Positions 6,390 to 10,374 of a stretch of DNA of 10,374 nt are shown piece by piece (position 1 is the stretch's first letter; each line of letters opens with the position of its first letter). The notes beneath the pieces were generated by a model that worked only from the letters and a program-made list of their open reading frames with translations, did not search any database and was not told the DNA's origin. The translations under genes were made by a program, and so were the position numbers. The DNA is from Ramlibacter sp. (GTDB taxonomy: Bacteria; Pseudomonadota; Gammaproteobacteria; Burkholderiales; Burkholderiaceae): assembly GCA_014376915.1 (NCBI GenBank), contig JACMQP010000042.1, positions 1 through 10,374 of the forward strand, read 5' to 3'.

Positions 6390-7097
6390 TCAATTATCGG
6401 CACGGTCGTGCTTTTTAGGCTGTCGGGGTGGCGACACGCCAAGCTGGTCGCAAAGATTCTGCAGGGCCGATCGCAGCTGCGCCACCTCGTCTTCCAGCGC
6501 GCCGACGCGCTCTTCCAGCCCGGATCGTGCCGGCGACCGGTGATCCCGTGACGATGGCTGCGCGGCGGCGTCGACCGGGCCGCACAGCAGGTGGGCCCAG
6601 CGCTGCTCGCGCATGCCTGCAGCGCGCGGCAGCCTGACGACCAGCGGCCCGCCCTTTTCGTCGGAACGCAGCTCCAGCTCGTCGAGGAAGGCCTCGACCG
6701 ACGAGATGTCGGCGAAGCGGTACCACCGCTCGCTGTTGATGCGCAGTTCGCCGGCGGTTTGCGGACCGCGCAGCATCAGCAAGCCCAGCAGCACGGCGGA
6801 CTGCTCCGGCACGCCGATGGCGCGCTGGAAGTTGTGTTCCCAGCGGGTGACGCGGCTGCCGCTGGTTTCGCGCACCAGGGCCTGTCCTGAGTCTGTGAAA
6901 GGACGCTTGAGTGCGTCCAGGGCATCCTGCGCCTGGGCGTCGGTGACGTTCATCAGCGGGTCGCGGCCGGATCTCTGGTTGCAGCCCAGCACCAGCGAGT
7001 TCAACGTCAGCGGATAGCTGTCCGGGACCGTGCGGGCTTTTTCCATCAGCACGCCAAGCACCCGGGCGTCGATTGCGGAAAGGACAGGCAGGTTCAT
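6390..7097 (-). CDS. YceH-like UPF0502 (DUF480) protein
   Basis: A 235-residue protein of the DUF480/UPF0502 family, to which E. coli YceH belongs; the fold is known as tandem winged helices and the function is not established. Family landmarks are [20 protein letters not shown] (11-30), [14 protein letters not shown] (37-50), [10 protein letters not shown] (81-90), [11 protein letters not shown] (109-119), [13 protein letters not shown] (129-141) and [18 protein letters not shown] (156-173). Residues ~195-220 ([20 protein letters not shown]) form a short coiled coil, as in other members. Compared with E. coli YceH there are about six extra residues at 65-70, explained by a repeat insertion (see 6881-6904). 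The ATG at 7097 gives a normal start; the frame stays open upstream to 7454, but that part is antisense to purN. It is divergent from purN and probably heads the unit with the two dehydrogenases. Confidence 0.9.
   Translation of the reverse strand: MNLPVLSAIDARVLGVLMEKARTVPDSYPLTLNSLVLGCNQRSGRDPLMNVTDAQAQDALDALKRPFTDSGQALVRETSGSRVTRWEHNFQRAIGVPEQSAVLLGLLMLRGPQTAGELRINSERWYRFADISSVEAFLDELELRSDEKGGPLVVRLPRAAGMREQRWAHLLCGPVDAAAQPSSRDHRSPARSGLEERVGALEDEVAQLRSALQNLCDQLGVSPPRQPKKHDRADN
6881..6904. repeat. Dispersed repeat inserted in frame in the yceH-like gene
   Basis: CCTGAGTCTGTGAAAGGA with its flanks closely matches the common proteobacterial repeat of the form CCTGAGCCTGTCGAAGGA (three differences over 22 bases, from memory of that repeat). 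Its ends GTCCT and AGGAC are complementary. It encodes residues 65-73 (RPFTDSGQA), where the family alignment lacks about six residues. The frame is kept. Confidence 0.6.
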
Positions 7098-7110
7098 GTC
7101 GGGATAATGG
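7081..7110. promoter_or_regulatory. Divergent purN / yceH promoter with overlapping -10 boxes
   Basis: On the plus strand AGGACA (7081-7086) and GATAAT (7103-7108), 16 bases apart, form a plausible sigma70 promoter. Transcription would start near 7115, at the GTG of purN. On the minus strand CATTAT (7110-7105) overlaps the same bases and would serve the yceH-like gene, whose ATG starts eight bases downstream of the hexamer. The minus-strand -35 is weak. The shared, near-symmetric -10 suggests bidirectional initiation. Confidence 0.5.
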
Positions 7111-7115
7111 AAGGC

Positions 7116-7697
7116 GTGAAAAACATCGTGATCCTGGTCTCCGGCGGTGGCTCCAACATGGCGGCCATTGTGCGCGAGGCCCAACGCGGCAACTGGCGCC
7201 AGGCGCTGGGGGCGCGGGTGGCGGCCGTGATCAGCAACCGGCCCGACGCCGGTGGGTTGGCGCTGGCCCGGGATCAAAAGATCGCGGCCGAAGTGGTCGA
7301 CCACAAGGAGTTTGCGTCCCGCGAAGCCTTCGACGCCGCGCTGGCCGCAGCGATCGACCGGCACCAGCCGGCGCTGGTGGTGCTGGCGGGCTTCATGCGG
7401 ATCCTGACGTCGGGCTTCGTCCAGCACTACACCGGCCGGCTGGTCAACATCCATCCCTCGCTACTGCCGGCGTTCCCCGGTCTGCATACGCACCAGCGCG
7501 CGATCGAGGCCGGCTGCAAGGTGGCGGGCGCCACGGTGCACCTGGTGACGGTGGAGCTGGACCATGGCCCGATCCTTGAACAGGCGGTGGTGCCGGTGTT
7601 GTCCGGCGACACCGGGCAGGCGCTGGCGGCCAGGGTGCTCACCCAGGAGCACCTGATCTACCCGCGTGCCATCGCCGGGTTGCTACGGACGTTGTAG
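7116..7697 (+). CDS. purN: Phosphoribosylglycinamide formyltransferase (GAR transformylase)
   Basis: Transfers the formyl group of 10-formyltetrahydrofolate to GAR, the third step of de novo purine synthesis. The 193 residues, starting [19 protein letters not shown], show the phosphate-binding SGGGSN loop (9-14), VLAGFMRIL (89-97), the catalytic [11 protein letters not shown] stretch with Asn111 and His113, and VELDHGPI with catalytic Asp149. I chose GTG 7116 because it gives the canonical family N-terminus and because the upstream ATG at 7107 lies within the probable -10 box. If a more distant promoter is used, ATG 7107 (three residues longer) is possible. The 3' end overlaps the convergent DUF1653 gene by 15 bases. 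Confidence 0.95.
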   Translation: MKNIVILVSGGGSNMAAIVREAQRGNWRQALGARVAAVISNRPDAGGLALARDQKIAAEVVDHKEFASREAFDAALAAAIDRHQPALVVLAGFMRILTSGFVQHYTGRLVNIHPSLLPAFPGLHTHQRAIEAGCKVAGATVHLVTVELDHGPILEQAVVPVLSGDTGQALAARVLTQEHLIYPRAIAGLLRTL

Positions 7698-7928
7698 CAG
7701 CGCGGTGAACCGCGGCTGGCGCACGCCCTCGATTTCCACCTCCTCGTTGAACATCGTCGCCGGCCGCACCCACAGCCCCTGCTCGCCGTACAGGGCGCGG
7801 TACAGCGTCATCGGCTCCAGGGTTTCGCTGTGGCGCACCGTGTCCAGCACTTCATAGAGCATGCCCTTGTAATGGCGGTAGCGGCCGGGCGGAGTGCGGA
7901 TCAGCGGCGGCAGGTCCTGGTCGGTCAT
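7683..7928 (-). CDS. DUF1653 domain protein, 81 residues
   Basis: A small single-domain protein of the DUF1653 family, of no known function. The domain is nearly the whole protein: GRYRHYKGMLYEVLDTVRHSE (15-35), then LEPMTLYRALYGEQGLWVRP (37-56) and ATMFNEEVE. The family is expected to form a small beta-rich fold. It has no signal peptide or membrane segment and is probably cytosolic. It lies alone on the minus strand between two plus-strand genes. Its stop lies inside the last codons of purN (15-base overlap), and its ATG at 7928 is 29 bases from the rsmB start. No Shine-Dalgarno sequence precedes it; a CATTGT (7953-7948) on the minus strand could be its -10 box, overlapping that of rsmB. 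Confidence 0.88.
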   Translation of the reverse strand: MTDQDLPPLIRTPPGRYRHYKGMLYEVLDTVRHSETLEPMTLYRALYGEQGLWVRPATMFNEEVEIEGVRQPRFTALLQRP

Positions 7929-7943
7929 GGTGCGGGCGGTGAA

Positions 7944-7952
7944 TGGGACAAT
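7944..7952 (+). promoter_or_regulatory. Extended -10 promoter of rsmB
   Basis: TGG-GACAAT is an extended -10 element (TGn plus a hexamer matching TATAAT at four of six positions). Transcription starting about seven bases after the hexamer would begin at or next to the ATG at 7958, so the message would be leaderless. The in-frame ATG at 7943 lies within this element and would not be on the transcript. Confidence 0.45.
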
Positions 7953-7957
7953 GGGAG

Positions 7958-9232
7958 ATGCATCCTAAAGCCCTGCTCGACGCGTGTGCCGAACTCGTCG
8001 CGCTCACCCTGAAATTCGACCATCCCGCGGATTCGATCGTGTCGCGCTACTTTCGCGACCACCGCTCGCTGGGCCCGCGCGAGCGCGCCACGCTGGCGGA
8101 AACCGTCTACACCGTCCTGCGCAAGAAGCTGCTGTTCGACCACTTCGCCCCGTCTGGCAGCGGGCCCAAGGAGAGGCGCCTCGCGATCCTGGGCTTTTAC
8201 GGCCCGCGCGACTTCCTCAAGAGCGCGCTCAGCGACCAGGAAAAGAACTGGCTCGACCAGATCGATACGGTCAAGACCGCCGACCTGATGGAGCGCCATC
8301 GCCACAACCTGCCGGAATGGCTGGTGCAGCCGCTGAAAGACCAGCTCGGCGCCGAGTTCTGGCCGCTGGTGGAAGCGCTGAACCGACCGGCGCCGCTGGA
8401 CCTGCGCGTCAACATGCTGAACGACAAGCGGCCGGAGGTTCAAAAGGAGCTCAAAACCGCCGGCATCAAGTCGACCATCACACCGTATTCGCCTTGGGGC
8501 CTGCGGCTGGAGGACAAGCCCCAACTGGCCAAGGTCGATGCCTTCGCGCGCGGCGCCATCGAGGTACAGGACGAAGGCTCCCAGCTGCTCGCGCTCCTGC
8601 TGGACGCCAGGCGCGGCGAAATGGTGGTGGACTTCTGCGCCGGCGCTGGCGGCAAGACGCTGGCCATCGGCGCCACCATGCGCAACACCGGCCGCCTCTA
8701 TGCGTTCGACACCGCGGCCCATCGGCTCGATGCGCTCAAGCCCCGGCTGGCCCGCAGCGGCCTGTCGAACGTCCACCCGGCCGCGATCGCCCACGAGCGC
8801 GACGACCGGGTCAAGCGGCTGGCCGGCAAGATCGACCGGGTGATCGTGGATGCGCCCTGTTCGGGACTGGGGACGATGCGGCGCAACCCCGACCTCAAGT
8901 GGCGCCAGTCGCCGCAGTCGGTGGCGGAAATGATGGTGAAGCAGGCCGCCATCCTGCAAAGCGCCGCGCGGCTGCTCAAGCCCGGCGGCCGGCTGCTCTA
9001 CGCCACCTGCAGCATCCTGCCGCAGGAAAACGAAGCCATCGCCGCGGCCTTCACCGAAGCCAACAAGGAGTTCACTCCACTTCCGGTGGCCGAGATCCTG
9101 TCCGATCTCAAGGTGGATGCGGCGGCAAGCCTGTGCAGCGGGCCGGTGACCGGGCAGGAGTACCTGAGGTTGTGGCCCCACCGGCATGCGACCGACGGCT
9201 TCTTCGCCGCAGTCTGGCAGCGGGGCGATTAA
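7958..9232 (+). CDS. rsmB: RsmB-type 16S rRNA (cytosine-5) methyltransferase
   Basis: SAM-dependent RNA m5C methyltransferase of the RsmB/NOL1/NOP2/SUN family, expected to methylate cytosine 967 (E. coli numbering) of 16S rRNA in the cytoplasm. The 424 residues have an N-terminal helical domain (1-~135, NusB-like in E. coli RsmB) and a C-terminal Rossmann-fold domain. SAM motif I is DFCAGAGGKT (225-234). The two hallmark cysteines are present: Cys301 in DAPCSG (motif IV, needed for product release) and Cys351 in YATCS (motif VI, the nucleophile). ATG 7958 gives MHPKALLDACAEL. The other in-frame start at 7943 adds five residues but lies in the likely promoter. Other RsmB/NOP2-family methyltransferases share these motifs, so the exact target base is inferred. 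Translation ends with TAA at 9230-9232. Confidence 0.92.
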   Translation: MHPKALLDACAELVALTLKFDHPADSIVSRYFRDHRSLGPRERATLAETVYTVLRKKLLFDHFAPSGSGPKERRLAILGFYGPRDFLKSALSDQEKNWLDQIDTVKTADLMERHRHNLPEWLVQPLKDQLGAEFWPLVEALNRPAPLDLRVNMLNDKRPEVQKELKTAGIKSTITPYSPWGLRLEDKPQLAKVDAFARGAIEVQDEGSQLLALLLDARRGEMVVDFCAGAGGKTLAIGATMRNTGRLYAFDTAAHRLDALKPRLARSGLSNVHPAAIAHERDDRVKRLAGKIDRVIVDAPCSGLGTMRRNPDLKWRQSPQSVAEMMVKQAAILQSAARLLKPGGRLLYATCSILPQENEAIAAAFTEANKEFTPLPVAEILSDLKVDAAASLCSGPVTGQEYLRLWPHRHATDGFFAAVWQRGD

Positions 9233-9242
9233 AAATCACGTT

Positions 9243-9260
9243 CACTGACCCAAATCAGTG
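9243..9260. promoter_or_regulatory. Inverted repeat upstream of the desaturase, possible operator
   Basis: CACTGA-CCCAAA-TCAGTG is a perfect 6+6 inverted repeat 20 bases upstream of the probable -35 box of the desaturase gene. A second, weaker repeat, GCTGT-N8-ACAGC (9263-9280), abuts that -35 box. The first could bind a dimeric regulator or form a hairpin just after the rsmB stop. I do not recognise the site as that of a known regulator. Confidence 0.4.
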
Positions 9261-9280
9261 CTGCTGTGCTTTTCTACAGC

Positions 9281-9307
9281 TTGATTTGGAACCTCGCGCC
9301 GTAAAAT
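9281..9307 (+). promoter_or_regulatory. Probable sigma70 promoter of the desaturase gene
   Basis: TTGATT (9281-9286) and TAAAAT (9302-9307, five of six matches to TATAAT) are separated by 15 bases, slightly short of the optimum. Transcription would start near 9314, about 56 bases upstream of the desaturase ATG. It is the best promoter-like sequence in the 137-base gap after rsmB. Confidence 0.5.
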
Positions 9308-9323
9308 GCATCAGACCCGTAAC

Positions 9324-9349
9324 GGCCATCCGATGGCCTTCTTTTTTTT
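9324..9349 (+). terminator. Intrinsic terminator: end of rsmB, or attenuator of the desaturase
   Basis: GGCCAT-CCG-ATGGCC, a 6-base-pair G/C-rich hairpin, is followed by TTCTTTTTTTT, a textbook Rho-independent terminator. It could end the rsmB transcript, whose stop codon lies about 90 bases upstream. It also lies downstream of the best desaturase promoter and only 20 bases before the desaturase ATG, so desaturase transcripts should have to pass through it. Confidence 0.8.
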
Positions 9350-9369
9350 GAGAGAGAGACGCTCCCCAT

Positions 9370-10374
9370 ATGTTGCTTCCCGATTGGGCCGTGCTGAACG
9401 CGGCGATTGACTGGCTCGGAAACGGCCTGTGGAACCTTGCCTGGTGGCAGGTCGTTTTGTACACGCTGGTGACCACCCACATCACGATCGCAGCGGTCAC
9501 GATTTTCCTGCACCGCACCCAGACCCACAAGGCCATGGAGCTCGGCCCGATCCCGTCCCACTTCTTCCGCTTCTGGCTGTGGCTGTCCACCGGCATGGTG
9601 ACCAAGGAATGGGTTGCGATCCATCGCAAGCACCACGCCAAATGCGAGACGGTGGACGATCCGCACAGCCCGCAGGTCAAGGGCATCGACGAGGTGTTCT
9701 GGCGCGGGGCCGAGCTGTACCGCCGTGAGTCGAAGAACATGGAAACGATGGAGCGCTACGGTACCGGCACGCCGGACGACTGGATCGAACGCAACCTGTA
9801 CACCCGCTACAGCTGGCAGGGCGTCGGCCTGATGCTGATCATCAACGTGGCGCTGTTCGGCATGGCCGGCCTGGCGGTCTGGGCCGTCCAGATGTTGTGG
9901 ATCCCGATCACCGCGGCCGGCATCATTAATGGCATTGGCCACTATTGGGGCTACCGCAATTTCGAGGCGGCGGATGCCAGCCGCAACATCTCGCCGTGGG
10001 GCCTGCTGATCGGCGGCGAAGAGTTGCACAACAACCACCACACCTATCCGACAGCGGCCAAGTTCTCGGTCAAGAAGTATGAATTCGACATCGGCTGGGT
10101 CTACATCCAGATGATGAGCGCGATCGGCTGGGCCAAGGTCAAGAAGGTTCCGCCAAAGCTCCAGCTGGGTGAGATCAAGCCGGTCGCAGACCAAAAGACG
10201 CTGGAAGCGCTGATCGCCAACCGTTATGAAGTGATGGCCCGCTATGCGCGCGAAATGCGGCGTGCTTGTAGCGCGGAGATCGAGCAATTGAAGGCGCGAA
10301 AGGCTGACGTGTCGCCTTTGAAGGCGGCCAAGCGCTGGCTGCATCGCGACGACGACAAGGTGCCAGCGGCTGCC
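9370..10374 (+). CDS. Membrane fatty-acid (acyl-CoA type) desaturase, 3' end beyond the window
   Basis: Di-iron integral membrane desaturase that would put a double bond into acyl chains, adjusting membrane fluidity. The 335 codons visible have no stop. The three histidine boxes of the family are intact: HRTQTH (48-53, HxxxxH), HRKHH (85-89, HxxHH) and HNNHH (220-224, HxxHH), with an extra conserved His191 in GHYWGYRNFE. Hydrophobic segments lie at about 26-47, 60-77, 152-176 and 178-190, as expected for a four-helix membrane protein with the boxes on the cytosolic side. Residues 255-335 form a charged, Lys/Arg-rich cytoplasmic tail. The ATG at 9370 follows a purine-rich GAGAGAGAGAC that can act as ribosome binding site. 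The delta-9 type is likely from similarity to acyl-CoA desaturases, but the position and substrate cannot be read from sequence. Confidence 0.93.
   Translation, partial: MLLPDWAVLNAAIDWLGNGLWNLAWWQVVLYTLVTTHITIAAVTIFLHRTQTHKAMELGPIPSHFFRFWLWLSTGMVTKEWVAIHRKHHAKCETVDDPHSPQVKGIDEVFWRGAELYRRESKNMETMERYGTGTPDDWIERNLYTRYSWQGVGLMLIINVALFGMAGLAVWAVQMLWIPITAAGIINGIGHYWGYRNFEAADASRNISPWGLLIGGEELHNNHHTYPTAAKFSVKKYEFDIGWVYIQMMSAIGWAKVKKVPPKLQLGEIKPVADQKTLEALIANRYEVMARYAREMRRACSAEIEQLKARKADVSPLKAAKRWLHRDDDKVPAAA

Noticed and set aside
5227..6543. Open frame of 438 codons on the plus strand (similarly 4045-5169)
   Set aside because: Antisense to the acyl-CoA dehydrogenases; codon bias of the opposite strand explains the absence of stops.
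7098..7454. N-terminal extension of the yceH-like gene
   Set aside because: This part is antisense to purN, and the family begins near the ATG at 7097.
7925..9187. Minus-strand 420-codon frame, and plus-strand frame 7984-9351
   Set aside because: Both are shadows of rsmB, which carries the SAM motif and both catalytic cysteines.
9350..9360. GAGAGAGAGAC as a phase-variable simple repeat
   Set aside because: Too short to slip efficiently and better explained as the purine-rich ribosome binding region of the desaturase.
9274..10344. Minus-strand 356-codon frame at the right edge
   Set aside because: Antisense to the desaturase, whose three histidine boxes prove the plus-strand frame.
1..10374. 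Defence system, toxin-antitoxin, prophage or CRISPR around the HNH gene
   Set aside because: All neighbours are housekeeping or lipid-metabolism genes; no direct-repeat array, integrase, methylase or tRNA attachment site was seen.

Overview
The window is a stretch of high-G+C (about two thirds G+C by eye) bacterial chromosome that reads as a betaproteobacterium of the order Burkholderiales, most like the Comamonadaceae. The reasons are the ribF-ileS pair, the style of the RibF, HNH endonuclease and UPF0502/YceH proteins, and the purN / rsmB / fatty-acid desaturase cluster. This assignment comes from recognising protein families and was not checked by a search. Almost all the DNA is coding, there is no RNA gene, CRISPR array, prophage or insertion sequence, and no gap between genes exceeds 300 bases.

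Layout. Bases 1-1763 (minus strand) hold ribF followed by the first 223 codons of ileS, which leaves the window at base 1. Bases 1904-2461 (plus) hold a small HNH endonuclease with a TTG start. Facing it tail to tail is a lipoprotein alpha/beta-hydrolase (minus, start at 3874), whose frame runs on without a stop past its expected end. Bases 3991-7097 (minus) are a probable three-gene unit: a YceH-like protein, then a large and a small acyl-CoA dehydrogenase of the pimeloyl-CoA dehydrogenase (PimC/PimD-like) kind. Bases 7116-9232 hold purN and the rRNA methyltransferase rsmB on the plus strand, with a DUF1653 gene between them on the minus strand. From 9370 a membrane fatty-acid desaturase runs off the right edge.

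How the genes relate. Most are housekeeping: flavin cofactor synthesis (RibF), tRNA charging (IleS), purine synthesis (PurN) and rRNA methylation (RsmB). RibF makes the FAD that the two acyl-CoA dehydrogenases need. The dehydrogenase pair, the esterase and the desaturase all concern acyl chains, but they are not one visible operon.

The interesting material is mostly small-scale. Two copies of a palindromic, two-hairpin intergenic element fill the ribF-ileS gap and the dehydrogenase-hydrolase gap in the same position relative to their neighbours. A short dispersed repeat appears to have been inserted in frame inside the yceH-like gene. The hydrolase has apparently lost its stop codon. A hairpin is built over the stop codon of the large dehydrogenase. 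The purN and rsmB starts look leaderless, with -10 boxes covering upstream ATGs. A terminator-like hairpin with a T-run lies inside the probable leader of the desaturase. I found no evidence for a wholly new multi-gene system; the desaturase leader and the repeat family are the best leads.
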